Assembly: GCA_002633005.1 (NCBI GenBank)
Contig: NMRA01000206.1
Span: forward strand, 395,250 to 459,249
Length of the DNA stretch: 64,000 nt
Origin: Phoronis australis
Taxonomy: Eukaryota > Phoronida > Phoronidae
Direction of reading: 5' to 3'
In this document: positions 48,208 to 61,275 of the stretch, one piece after another
Numbering within the stretch: the stretch's first letter is position 1
Layout of the letters: the number at the start of each line of letters is the position of its first letter
Program-made: the position numbers and the translations under genes
The notes under the pieces: model-generated
Told to the model about the DNA's origin: nothing
Databases searched by the model: none
The model's input: only the letters and a program-made list of their open reading frames with translations

Positions 48208-49716
48208 AACCCCAAACCGATTTCAAATCGAGTTTAAGTCCTCATTGAGAAAAATATGTTTCCCAATGGTGAGTGTTCACATATTGGGTTAAGTGACTTC
48301 ACACCTTTGTACTGGTGTTGACTGCTCCTTTATCCAGTCTACACAGGTGTAATAAACAAGACTACCTTGAGTGACTAGCAGCTATGATTGTACACTACGT
48401 TCGTTTGTCATGCGTGTACTCAACAACACCACTGAGAGTGCGGTATCCGTGCCAGTGAAGATTCAAAAGTCAGACATTTTCTGGGATGGCAAAAACACAG
48501 AGAGAGCCAAAAATGCCAGAAGTATTCACTTCTGTTCAATTCTTCTGTCTCGTAGATCTACAATTATTTTTTTGCACATTTCACACAAACATTATCTAAT
48601 TTAAGTAATATTAACTAACAAGCACAAACAAGTTTTATTACTAACAAAAAGGGCACTTGATAATGCTAATAAATGTTACCTTAGATATTATCGAAGACTG
48701 GCGCAATACCAGTCCATTGTCATCTCAATGACATTGAATAAATTTGTTTCACTTAGTGAAACTATGATTCACTGATTGTGTAGGCAAGTAGAAATATCTG
48801 AGAAGACTAGTGAGGTAACTTGGGAGCAAACATTAGTTAACAGTGAACTTATCTTTATCACAGCAAACACTTCCCTGGGGTTAAGATTACAATCAATACA
48901 TGATTTATTTCTCAGAAAATACTAGTCACGAAGTCGGTGTTGAAAACATCGTTTACAACAAAAAGAAGGAGTATCCCGCAAAAGTTTAAGGAAAATTTTA
49001 AACAAGGTTTAGAGATTGCAGTCCACCATTGACCAATCTATTACCTACAGATTATAGTTTTATCTACCTGTCTATTAAATACAGATTTTAAGTCACTGAA
49101 TTGCCATGGATAGTGTCAAAAGCTTCTTTGCTGTCAAGGAACAAAAGGCTGCTACCATTTCAAACCTGTAATGGTTTGGCTATCAATAGATAGCCTAGGG
49201 TAAGAACTTGGTAATCATAGCCTAACAATTCTTGCATAACTGTCAAGGTGATATTTCAAAGTGGGGACATCAACTTTCTCAGACCACTTTTGGGCCCATC
49301 TCATAGTTGTAAAATTGGATTTATGTACAAATAGAAGACAGCATTGACAGACACAAATGTGTCTTATCTTGAAAACAGGGAATACATGATAAACAAAGAA
49401 GGTAGTTAATACCTAGCTAGACAACATAGATTTTAATGGCCTACATAATTATGTAATTTCTAACTTAAATTGCAATTCAAGTGCAAAATTGAGTTAAAAA
49501 CAAAATTAAGGAGTAATTCAAGGTCATGTGGGAATAAAAACTGTTGGCTGCTATTTTTATTCATTTTTCAATGCACGCATTAATTTAAAAAGAATGAATA
49601 TAAAAGTGAACCAAAACTCAAAATTAAATGTTTAAAGGGTCCATTAACCTAAAACTAGAAGTTGATTCATTTTTAAGTATACAGGATGTTTAATCGACGA
49701 TTTAAGTAAAACTTAC

Positions 49717-49873
49717 CTCTGTACGGAATTATCCTGAAGTCATATGTGCCTGGCACTGCCGATGCAGCTCCAATAACCCTGAGCAATGAGTCTAGAACCA
49801 GCACACAGAAAAACCACAGCGGCAAACTCCACGAAAATGTCCTCGACCGTTGATTTTTCAGTTTTGATTCCAT
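49717..49873 (-). CDS. SEMA5: Semaphorin 5 exon 1: start codon and signal peptide
   Basis: From the chosen ATG (49873, context AACTATGG, a strong Kozak match) it reads MESKLKNQRSRTFSWSLP and a hydrophobic run LWFFCVLVLDSLLRVIG. A likely signal-peptidase site follows (AASA, then VPG), after which comes TYDFRIIPYR. An in-frame ATG five codons earlier (49888, context CTTATGA) is weaker and would give 1098 residues. A TAG in this frame lies further upstream. The donor is GTAAGT. The following intron is about 24 kb. Confidence 0.85.
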
Positions 49874-50056
49874 AGTTGGCAAAATCATAAGTTCACAACA
49901 ACGAATGACTCCCCAATTATTTCTGAGACTTTTTAGGTGCACATGGCATGACTATAGCAATGATATCCTGAGTGTCCGCAGCGTCATAGTGATAAAACTG
50001 TCACCAATCAGTAATCCAACAAAACACCGTTATCCTCGGTGAAAAATCACACTTAT
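49874..50056 (-). other. Probable 5' UTR part of semaphorin exon 1, with three upstream ORFs
   Basis: A strong acceptor (pyrimidine run ending TATTTTTCAG, AG at 50057-50058) on the minus strand suggests that this exon begins at 50056 and that at least one non-coding exon lies further upstream. Three short AUG-stop frames precede the main start: 49987-49952 (11 codons), 49949-49917 (10 codons) and 49944-49933 (3 codons). The acceptor and uORFs are seen; use is inferred. Confidence 0.45.
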
Positions 50057-53000
50057 CTGAAAAATAGAATAAAAAACTTAGGCAAAACGCCGACAGTTCA
50101 TCACAGATCTTCAGTGCAGATTCCACACACTTCAAGGCTTGTTTTTCCATACAGCCAACCTCCGGGAGTGAACCATCCCAAATTCTTACAAATGGTGGGA
50201 CAATCCTTTTTCTGACTGACTAAACAACTTCACAACACTTGTCTACTGACAACAGCCCTCCAATCAAAACACCATCAGAGAGAAAAGTCAAAGAAAATAC
50301 ACCCACCACAGTTATTGAGTAGGGTTTAAAAATGGAAAAAATTTCTAAGCAACAAAAAGGGGAAAGTAAATTCAATCAAAGTACAAACTTACAGAAACAA
50401 TCCTCAGCCTCACTCCTATCACATGTGCCTGTGTGTGTGTGTACTGAACCTGTGTGGTGGCTACTGGCCAATTGTTTGTACAAGACAGTTGATCTATACC
50501 CTGTTGCAGCAGGGCATTGACAAGTGGCAATCTTATGCCCTGCAGAAAATGATAGCAGCAATAGTAATACCCTCCACCACAGGAGTACTAGAGGGGGGCT
50601 TCAACAAAAATGTCAAACTTGTTTAGTAAACCATTCTTTTTCAGCAATCAGTGAACTTAAACCTAAACTTCTGAACTGGGGTGTATAAACTTCCAAGTGA
50701 TCCAATGGATAACTTTCAGGGTGGTATGACATTCAAATACATCACACTGAGACTGGTGTTGTAATCATGAAGGCAACCTTTATGCAACACAGGACCTAGA
50801 CAGAGCAGTTACCTCTTGATTTATGCACCAACGGTGACTAAATGTTACTTTGCTTTATGGAACCCTATTAACTCAAGTCTATGAAAATGCCCATTACGTG
50901 GTCAAAAAATAAAACAGTTTTCAAACAAATGTTAGCAAGTTTCAGTGAAATTTGCCAAGCTTTGTTGAGTGTATGGCCAAAACCATTCAAGTTTATTTAT
51001 TTATTGTAATATTTAAAGTGAGGAAGGCCTCTTCATTGACAGCACTGCTTTCCAAGAGAGCACTCAACAGCAAAATATAAAACATTAATATAATACAATA
51101 AAGTAGTAAAACAATAATTATATTCACGCAACAAAGAAACAAAACAGGTTGAGAATTTAGATAATAAATAAATGAAGGATGACGAAAATTTGACTGAGAG
51201 ATCAACTAAATAAAAGGACGATACAAAATAGTGAGGGTATTTACAGTAATGAAAATAACACGATTAAGACAGATGAGGTTAAGAATGAATAGAAAACAGG
51301 CGAAAAATGCTGTATCATTTGAAATGAACCCAAAATTTTTTCCATAACTTTTGCCGATTTTTTAAAGGTACAATAAAAACACAGTTCTGGACCACAAGAT
51401 GAGAATAAAACATTGTTTGGACTGTTGTAGTCACATCATGTATTTCTGTTTTACCCTGAGGATGATTTTAAATTAAAAGTGAAACTTTGTTCCACAATGT
51501 GTTTAGATCTGTGCTGAAAATCAGATGGCTGCTATAGGTTGCATTAAAATTGTAATACTCATCGAGAAATAAGATACGTTTACAAAATGAAAATGTTCGC
51601 CTAAAAGTCATATTCCAATATACCGGCGACGAGTTGAAATTTGATTTGCTGCTACAATATTTTGGGTGCGAGCGTAAAAATGCTTCATAATTACAATAGA
51701 CACGTGATTTGGATGGATATTTTAAATCAGTGCATTTCACAGCATTTTGCATTTAAATTGCTTGTTCTCAGCAGCCTTCAAATAAATACTGCCATACAGT
51801 GGGATGTTCATGTAAATAAGCCTTCCCTTAAATATCCATGAATGAAGCAAGCTGCCTTTCACCTTGGTTAACTCTGCCTGTCTAGACATCACACTTTGAA
51901 ATCAGCTTGAGTAGAAGTCACCTTTCTCTTATCACAAAGCTACAGTCAGTTCTATGAGGAAATTATTGTGTTGACATTACCTTTGTTTCATAACAGATCT
52001 GTCCTGAGCAACAAAACACACAGGTGATACACGTGCTCTAACAGGTAAGAATAAAAAGACAAATAGTCACACTTGACCGACTTCCCACATTGACTTGGCT
52101 TCAACGAACCATGGCTGAGTAGCCAGGCTTGGTGCAGTCAACCATACTGCTGGAAACAGGACTGTCAAAGTGTACAAAAGACTCCCTCTTAACAACAGAG
52201 CCCAGCAAGGATTTATGGGTACAAATCCTTGTTAAACCTGCCATAAAACAGTCCCAATAAAAGGTTCACATATAATCTACATCTTGAGAAGGTACATTCA
52301 TCAACCATGAAAGACTGAGTGGCCATTTATGTAAAATAAATCCTCAGTACATTCAGAGAAAGTAAAACCTCTCCAGATTTCTTTACACATGTTTAAGAAA
52401 AGAAAATATTGTTCAGCAGCAGAATTGTGGACTGACATTCATAGGGAGGTCCACCATGAATACCCAATAACCATAAATCACCAAGAAATGTATTACAGCT
52501 AAGTACATGTAGTTAGCTAATATTCTATATAGCATTATGATTAACAGTTAGGCTGGCGAACAGAGACCGAGTTAAAAAATGAGATAGCACAGCAACTGAT
52601 TTTAAATGTGAGGTCCACCATTATACCCTATAACCATAAATCACCAAAAATGAGACAGCACAGCAATTGATTTTAAATGTTGTCCAAGAATTAAAAAGTT
52701 CTGATTTTGTGAAAGTCAGTAAAAATTTACAGTTACTGATTACAAGAACAGTACATACAAAAGCCTTTTTTCAGCATAAAACATTATTCAGCAAACATTT
52801 CGCAACTCGTGTTTGCACTGAGCTGGCAGGACAGATCTACCCAAAGCATTAGTAGAAGCCGTTATTATTCATACAACCAAACTAATATCTTAACAATAAT
52901 GATTGTTCAGGCAATATGGAAAGAGTTTTCAAATGGAATTAATCGAGGCATTAAAAAGGCCGCGCTACAAATAATATGGAAGTTAATCATTACCATGTTA

Positions 53001-53580
53001 CCAATGTTGATATATACCCTAAAATTACAGTTAACATTTCGGTATCCATCATTTTATTCCATTTTTCAAATTGATGACCGCACACAGAATGATAGTAGAA
53101 AGTTGTTAAGTTAGATGACTTATGCTCAAATGGAATGTAAATTTGTCAAGTCATGAATAGAGCAGAATTTAAAAACTACATTTTTACGTGACAGTTGTGA
53201 GACTGCATCGCACAAAACAAGAAATGAAAATTCAATATTGACAAATGCTTAACAATCACAGAGCAGAATTCTTGCACATTCAGTAAAATGCTGGTTGCAT
53301 TCTTGCCAAATCAATTCCAAATACTATTTATGTAACACAAGACAAATTTCACAGTCACTGTGGTATGCGAGCAGGTAGGAATCAAAATAACCATGGCCCA
53401 GGTAGCAGAAATAACAAATAATCACACTAATGATAACACATAAAGATAACATGACTTGTATTGACAACAAGTGGGCATCAATTATATGAAAGACCTGAAG
53501 CTCAATTATAAACATAATCAATTTTAATCTCACTAAATTACCTGCTTATCCTACAACCTGTGAAGGTGCGAGTAGGTGTA

Positions 53581-53638
53581 GGGAGAGGGGACTCAGGGGA
53601 GGGGGATGAATTTGGGGGGAGGTGAGGTGGGGGGAGGG
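53581..53638 (+). other. G-rich tract, quadruplex candidate
   Basis: G runs of 3, 4, 4, 5, 6, 6 and 3 with short spacers on the + strand, for example GGGGAGGGGG at 53596-53605 and GGGGGGAGGG at 53629-53638. This exceeds the four-run rule for intramolecular quadruplexes. It lies 3.5-3.8 kb upstream of semaphorin exon 1. Confidence 0.7.
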
Positions 53639-54439
53639 TCTATAATAAGTGCAAACACTTTGGAAGAGCCAAAACCTACAAACAACACTTAGAAAAACAT
53701 CAAAATGTGTAGACTGACCTAAGACCGAGACAGTTTGGAGCCAAAGTTATGGTTAGAAATACCAGAAGATCTCACACAACAAAATTGCTATCCCTGATGC
53801 CTGAAAGCAAGCTATAACCCCATTGACCCACCCAAATATAAGAGCAGCCTGAAACTGATGCATTCAGCGCAAGAGCCAACATCTAAATGCACAGATAGAA
53901 CCAATCACTGAGTTGCAATTTCAGTTTCTGTGATTCACCAAAGTCGGGGTTTGTCAAAACGAAAACGCCAGAGCGCTAAAAATTCCCAAATTTGAAAAAC
54001 GTAATCGGCCAAACTGCCATCTTTTGATTTTTCAAAAGCTCACTGCAAATAGTAAAAAATTGCTCAAAAGTTCATCACGTTTTTTTTGACAACAGCTGTA
54101 CGATACAAATTGTGAATCATGAAGTACAATAATTTACCGGGGGTCCTTTTGAATTCTAAACTGAAGAAATTTTATCACAAGATTTCAACAAGGCACAGCC
54201 TGTTATTGATAAATACTTACCAGATGTCTACGTTTTCTAATGACAGGTGATAGAGAGAGGTATCTAAATACAAAGACGATTTCAAAGTATAAGATACTTA
54301 TCTTTGTCCCGGATAACCTTTACAAGTGGAAAAATAAAACGAAACAGCAAGCACACAATAGAGACGACTATTCAGTCATAAAAAAACTAATATTTCCTCG
54401 TGTATATACTGTATACCCTACACCCAACAAGAATACGAT

Positions 54440-54610
54440 AAGTCTACACTATGGCTCAGTGGTTTGAGCTCCCGAATCCTGTTTGGGAGACCGGGCTTCA
54501 AATCCTGGCTTTACTGGCGGACAATCAAGCAATGCACACAGGTGTCTGCTACTGCTCTGAGCTCAGTTTTGCTGGTGAATGGGAGTGAATGAGAACCTGG
54601 ATATAATGCA
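54440..54610 (+). mobile_element. tRNA-derived SINE
   Basis: A-box-like ATGGCTCAGTGGTTTGAGC and B-box-like GGGCTTCAAATCCTGG about 40 bases later. A non-tRNA body follows. The 3' border is not clear. Confidence 0.65.
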
Positions 54611-55599
54611 AAAGCAATTTCCGGGGCCCTGTTCTCCACACAAAATATAGTAGAACATTATTTTGTCAAGTTCTCAACAAAAAATACTAAGAAAATTTCA
54701 GTCCGTTGTTAGTCTGGTTTCTACGTAGATGTCGTAAAACAGCTTTTGGAAAAGTTTCCCTCTGAAAAATTACCACTTTTGTGCCATAGTGAAGCAGCAA
54801 AACTATTCTATCGTGACTTTTTCAAGGTGGCTCCCTACAAATGAAGTCTTTTTTACGAGTCCACTCTCTAAACGAGCGGGGGTCCTAGTTTTCGAGTAGT
54901 ACCATTGCCAACAATAAAATACGGTATCCTTGGGACCCTGAGTTACTAAAATTTCAGCACATTGATGGCACTTTCATCCATCATTTCAAAATGGAAGTAA
55001 AAGACTGAATGAGCACTTCTATCCAGTTAACTTGGAATGTTTCTAAAAGTATATTCATACAAACATGGACTGTTTCCTATGGCAGGAGTTGTGCCTAAAT
55101 GTCACAGTACAATTTCAATTTTCAAATAGCATTGTGCTTTCTCAACCCACTGCTGCTGATTTCAAATATCTAGTTAAATAGCTCAAAAAGTCATAACACA
55201 CACAATAAAAACAACACCAAGGCTTGCAAAGACATAAATGATGTTTGTAGAAGCACAGCAATTAATTTCCCATTCATTACCTCATTAAAAATGCACAACA
55301 AATTTGGCTCAAGATAAGGCACCCCTGGGGTTAAACTCTGACATTAAATCACATTTAATAACACTACACAGTCTGTTATCAAGAACACTTTCAAATCCAC
55401 TAAACAAACATTACACCACTTAATTGGTCAGAGCACCTTATATGTAAGCCTTGCTATAATTTAAAGTGCCCCTTATCTTATTTTCCATCAGTGATGAATA
55501 AAAGTTTGGGGAGTGGTTCCTTGACTTCACAGCCACAAAGTCATTTCAAAACTGTTTACCACATGCCAACTATAGTTATGTAATGGGAAGACTCAATTA

Positions 55600-55650
55600 T
55601 GAACAATACAATATAATACAATACAATACAATACCATAGGATACAATAGC
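55600..55650. repeat. AATAC pentanucleotide microsatellite
   Basis: Imperfect (AATAC)n run, with variants such as AATATAATAC. Confidence 0.8.
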
Positions 55651-57334
55651 ATCTGTGAATTTCCAATAACCCCAAACCAAACCAGTTTTTGCTCTGCAAA
55701 ATTTTAGGAGCACAAATTGATAACTTACCAAAATTGGAAATTACAACAATATGTTTGTTAAGAAATGTTGTTACACGTGACCAGAGCAATGCCAGATAGT
55801 TATGCTTGTATTAAGAGTTATGAAAGTTTCAGTGCACAGATTCAGTTTCTGACAACTTGTCAATAAATCAGACACCAAACAAAGAGATAGTTATGTAAAT
55901 CTCCAGTATAGTCTCAAAAATGTTGATATTCAATATTTAAAACACAGACAGTATATCATTAATCACAGAAGCTCATCACCAGTTTGGGTTAACACCCACC
56001 TTTGGATAACGCTAATTCACAAATCTTAAGAAATTTCAGTTTGAAGAGACCATGTCCTGCTTCGATTGGTTTAATGGCTCTCCCTGGACTTTCAATTTCA
56101 CTATTCAAATGCCACTGTAGTGACACAAATCAGAACAGTACACTGTAAAACAACTTCCAACTTCAACACTGTGCAAACTTGCAAATTCAATTTTGTTTTC
56201 TTCAAAAAATAGCGGCCCAGCAATTGACACTGACACAGATTTGTAGAAAAGTCAAGGTATAAAGGTGAAGGGCAAGTAATCTGATTATGCACCCAGGTGT
56301 GTGTTATCAATCTGGTCACCTGAGTTTCTCATCAATAGTGCTTGTATTTCAGCGCCTCAGCTAAATGGACTGCGTGCCTTCTCTCATGGCCTCACGATCC
56401 CCCATCAGGCACCGATAACACAGGTAAAAAATGTGGCTCCTTGGACAAGCAGAAAAACAAAACTAGGCAAAGAAATTTCACAGATGTTGTGTAATGTCAC
56501 CAGCAAATATCACCTGGCAACAAGATAACAGAAGAATTAGTGGAACGGCTAGTTTCTGCCTTGACTTGAGTCTGAGTACATACAGTTAAAATATTAAAAA
56601 TCAACAATACAAATTGTAAACATCTTATTGATGAAACAGGCAGATTCATAATCCGGCACACAGTATAGAAGTTTGGTCATTCCATTTGGAGGATTTCATC
56701 TACGCCACTGCTGTCGTTTAATTTTGAAATGCATTGTGGGGTTGTTGCATTGGGTTATGTAACACATAACTTGTGGATGTGTAACCTATAATTTGCATTT
56801 TAGGCGACAAAATTTGACTTTGGCGTGATCAGAAAGCACGTGCCTTGTTGACCTGAACAATCATTCAATGCATTTTGAGGCTTATTTTCAATATTTTATT
56901 TTTCTGCTTCTGTTGAACTCACACCCAAGCCTGTAGTATTGTACCCGTGCACTATTGCGTTCACGTCTCACCAAGTCACCTGTGATGTCACTGCATGTTT
57001 ACAAGCCGTCAACCGCCCCACAATGCATTTGAAAAATGACCACTGCAGCAGTGTACATGAAATCCCTCGAATGCTATTGCAAACAAAACATGTCCTGTCT
57101 TTTTTCAGGGAAATAACACCGTACCAACGACACCGATTAAACATTGAAGTCTTTACTGCACCATGCAAACAAATATTTCATACTGGCAGACATTTACAAG
57201 CTTTTAGATAGTCATATGCAGAGATATCAAACATGTTCAGATCAACTACATGTTAGTAAATACTTGACTAGTTCACCCTACTAGTCTTGTGGTAGACCCT
57301 GAGTGAACAAACCCACTTGTAGTGTGATAAACTT

Positions 57335-57342
57335 TGACGTCA
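57335..57342. promoter_or_regulatory. Perfect CRE palindrome TGACGTCA
   Basis: Consensus CREB/ATF site with a second half-site (GTGACGTTT) about 10 bases away. About one such 8-mer is expected by chance in 64 kb, so function is not established. Confidence 0.3.
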
Positions 57343-60300
57343 GCTGAACGGGTGACGTTTGTAACGTTGGCTATGGGATCAATGATACCGTAATCACTAA
57401 AGATTGGGGTCACTAGCCGGCTAAAAAGTTACCTCGGACACAATGATGATGGATGCAACGAACATTTCAGATGAGCATAACATTAAATCGTAGCACAGGA
57501 TGTAGAAATTGGAAAATTAGGGCTGTTTGATAGTTCAACGTAGTAATGACATGTCATTATTTTAGATAAAATGAGGGGTCATAGCCTGTTTATAGACTGC
57601 ATGGGTATACGCCAGGCATGTACTGATCATATCAAATGTTACATAGCAGAGTATCATATTTTTTTAAAGTATACTAACCAATTTATTAAGACAAACACAA
57701 AAATATTATATCATAAAATTCAGCCCGCAAAACCCAGTGAGCATTATATCCGGGCTTTAGACGATGAACACACAATATTAACTAAGAAGGATAAACTGTT
57801 ATCCTTATAGACAAGAATAAGAACAAAGAAAATAGTGAAGACACTGACTTACAACACATCAATACAACAGCAGCCCTATTATAAACAAATGATGTAACAA
57901 ACTGAAGGAGCATAAGAATAGTTTCTACACTGAAGTATCCTAGGATAAGACTTTATTCTAAAAAAACAAATGCAAGTTTGCATAGTCAAATCATGCCAAG
58001 TTAAAGTAACTTGATAAAACTAGGTTATCATAATCAACATCATTTTAATGCAAGTTCAAATAAATGATAGCCCTTCAATGTCTGAAGTAGTTTTTAACTA
58101 TGTACCAAAATATGCCATACTTTATCTGAAATCACAGCTTTCCAAAGTCAAGAGCAGATGACTTACTCGAGGAACTGAATTTCAAAACATGATGAAAAAT
58201 GAAGTTTGCACAGATGCTGTGCAGTTATCAACTTGATTTTAAGTGGTAACCTCAACACTCATCACAAAGACGACATAGATAATAAACTTTCAAACTTCTT
58301 GGAAATGACAATTTAATCTTATGCAAACAAAGGGAAATTGGTTATCAGTTCAGTGTCCCCAGCCACCACACCCTTCAAACTGTGGCACCACATTACAGAC
58401 CAATTACCCAGTCATGGCCATCTTGAAAATTTCTTCTATAAAGGAGATGACATCATTCAGTTAGACAGGAATTGGCTAAGATCCGCACCAAAACTAACCT
58501 CAAAGTGAAACCCCCAAGCACCTTTTTGAACAAAACTTGAAAGATAACAGGTTTCGAAACTAACCTAATTTCCAAAACTCAACAAGTACAGTGTGTCATC
58601 AATGTTTTTTAGTATTCCTCTGAATCCTGTGTTATCTCATTTAAGCAACCACAGAAATTATTATCTTACCGTCACGGTGACGTAATTTTTGCCAAAACTG
58701 ACACCTTTCTGTTTTTCACAGGTTGTTTTCCCCTGCTACAAATACTCGAAATGTGATAAAGTATATTTATGACAGCTGCTTACGACAAAAGAGAATTCCC
58801 TCAGGCATTTACTTTTTAGTGGAGATTTGACCAAGTAACCATCAACTTTTTACCCTGTTTTACTAAACTGAACTACTACATTGCCTTTGGAACTCTTTCA
58901 AATAGGCAGGTTTAAGAAACATAAATTATTTACTTAAAAGGTAACTGTCTAGTAGTGCCAGTAATCTTGAACAAAACAATACCACCACAGTGTCAAAATA
59001 TATATACATTAGTCCTGGGTCTAACCACATAATTAACCTGGAATCACTAATTGGACTCAAACAAGTCAGAATTTATGGCCAAGTGAACATGCCATCAGTG
59101 ATGACATTTCCCCCTGTACAGAACACAATAGGTGTAGACGTCCAACAGGGGGCGTCAACATCAAGATTATCCACCTCAGCAGAAATTATTCAGTGTCATT
59201 TGAAAATTATTTAAACATCAACTGCTAGCAACAAATTGTTAACTGCAACTTGTCGCAAAGACACCAAGCCAAGACTTCTGACTGTTTACTCTATTGCTTG
59301 GGCCAGTTCAGCTGTCCTGCCTATAGCTAGTAATTGAACAGCAACGAATCGTGACACTCCCAATTTGAAAAATTAAACTTACATTTATCAATAAAGCTAT
59401 TAAAAATATACAACTAATTGATGAAACTGGTGGAAAAAAGAATTTAATAAATTGCTTGTATTGACTTTTAATGTTCTTCTCCCAAACTTGACCCTGCGAA
59501 GGACAGACACGACCATCCCTTTTCCCAGACAACAAAACATGTTTACATTTGTCATATGGAACCATACACAAGGCTGTAATTTTGGAAAAGTTAAATCACC
59601 TGTTAATGACCTTCGCCCCGGTCATTACTGCAGGTTAATGTTGACCGTTGGTCAATGGCAAAGTGACCAAACATGAGTTTAACCCCCTGGCAATGTCTGT
59701 TTACGTCTTTAATGGAAAAAGGACAAATTGTCTAAATTTCATTGTACCCACTGGCAGTTAATACCGATGACGTTTGTTTGCTTGACCAGAAAGCAAAACT
59801 TCAGGGAATAGCAAAAATACTCTCTGAAAACAAGCTTAATATTGGCTTAGATGATGTTCACTGAACTAAACTGCAAAACTTTACACACATGGATAATTAG
59901 TTTTGATGTCAAAATCGATGGATTTTTAGTGTACTCGTGTTTACAGCTTGGTTACAATTGTTTAGCATTGTAGGAATGTCTATATTAATCATAGTTTTGT
60001 AATAATGTACTGTGTTGTATCATAACATATAGCTAACAGATTTCAGCGAGTCAGCAAGCCAGCCAATCAAAGACTTCTACTCTAAGATTCTTTATCCAAA
60101 CTTCATGTAATCTACAATATTAAATGGTTCAGTGGAGGAAACTAGTCAAAATGCTTGACAGGTTGTAAATGACTTCCATGTTTACCAAATTGTCATTACC
60201 TACAGAAAGGTAATCATCCTTTGAAAACAGAAAAAATGACAATTTAGAATGTTATTTCTGTACAAAATAGTGAAGAATTACATGGGGGACTTGGGAGGCT

Positions 60301-61167
60301 CGAATGAGCCCCCCAATTTTACGAATTGGGCAGAAAGGTCCGCCTCATTGAAACAAAAAATCCGAGTAAACGAGACAAAAGTCCACAAAAACCATAGGAA
60401 GTCGGTGGATGCACGACTCGTGGGCCTGAACCTAGTCGCCCCGTTTTTTGTTTTTAGTCCTCGTTGATTTCTTTCAGTAAAAGGTCTGCATAACGAAAAC
60501 TTCCGAGCCCCCCCTATATTTTGGGCTGGGTGCGCGCATGAATTATTACTTTGTCAAGCACTTACTCTGGCTGTTCTACAGAATATGGATGAGACAATAT
60601 TTCACAAGAAAAAACACAACAGGTTTAATCAGAGGTAAGCGGAAGTCTTCATTATGCCGCTGTTACAAAAACTCTATTTGTCGTCATTTTTTCATTTCAC
60701 AGGTCATAACAATGACAACACATAATGACTTTCTAAAACTGCTCTGAAGTGCTGGCATGTTACAACTATTATTAAAATCTCTTCCCCGGACAATATATAA
60801 TCAAAAAATCATATCATGATGAGTGTACCACATATCTGTGCTTGTTCTTCTAAGATAATGCAGGAATACCTGATGATGGCCGGAGAATAAAGAGACCGAA
60901 ACATCGTGACAATGTAATTTTCATAATAGTTGTGACAACCCATAAGTAGAGGTACATTCTTGGTGACAATTCTACAGAATGGAACCCTAAGCTACGCAAT
61001 AGCAACCTGATCTCAAGCAGTACGTAACATAGTGTACACTCTTTCACCGTGTTGGAATGTTGTTTATCATGGCTTCTCATTGGTTAAAGTAATGAAATCG
61101 ACGTCATAACATTCAGTCATTCACATTGGTTGAAATCTGGGAAACCCCTTTCATTAACCGTTATGAA

Positions 61168-61275
61168 GAATGGCGACCACCTTTGACTTGTGTAGTTGCA
61201 ATTTATCAAAGCGGGCAGTGATCGAAGTAAACAAAATCAAGGGAACCCTGATCCCGTGGCTAAGCCCAAACAAGT
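61168..61275 (+). CDS. Speculative short ORF behind CCAAT/CRE-like motifs
   Basis: ATG in a good context (GAAGAATGGCG) opens 35 codons beginning MATTFDLCSCNLSKRAVIEV and then a stop. About 60-100 bases upstream are two inverted CCAAT boxes (ATTGG) and a GACGTCA motif. The CpG content is locally higher. It could be the first exon of a gene leaving the window to the right, or chance. No family was recognised. Confidence 0.15.

Larger units (their letters stand above)
6360..49873 (-). other. SEMA5: Semaphorin 5 gene, whole coding span (18 exons)
   Basis: The gene model was joined by hand from splice sites and homology. Coding length is 3282 nt (1093 residues plus stop), close to the roughly 1070-1150 residues of known class 5 semaphorins. 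Domain order with approximate residues: signal peptide 1-39, Sema 68-512, PSI 513-560, seven thrombospondin type 1 repeats 563-957, transmembrane helix 979-1001, cytoplasmic tail to 1093. Class 5 is the only semaphorin class with thrombospondin repeats plus a membrane anchor. In the family these proteins are axon-guidance and cell-guidance ligands; plexins are the Sema-domain receptors, and the thrombospondin repeats bind glycosaminoglycans. Every junction is GT-AG and keeps phase. It is convergent with the PLB1-like gene. Sema5A versus Sema5B cannot be assigned; in an invertebrate this is probably the single pro-orthologue. Confidence 0.96.
50057..61150. other. Region upstream of semaphorin exon 1: no confident gene
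   Basis: AT-rich sequence with scattered repeats (listed separately). It should hold the semaphorin promoter and any non-coding first exon, but I cannot place either. Open frames here are short and show no recognisable domain. Confidence 0.5.

Noticed and set aside
48692-48736. Two small adjacent hairpins (GACTGG...CCAGTC and GTCAT...ATGAC)
   Set aside because: Stems of 5-6 bp are expected by chance in AT-rich DNA and do not resemble a microRNA precursor.
60840-60915. Phrase GATGATGGCCGGAGAATAAA + GAGACCGAAACATCGT, reminiscent of retroelement 3' ends
   Set aside because: A similar phrase is common near retroelement ends in invertebrates, but I could not find a coding remnant or borders here.
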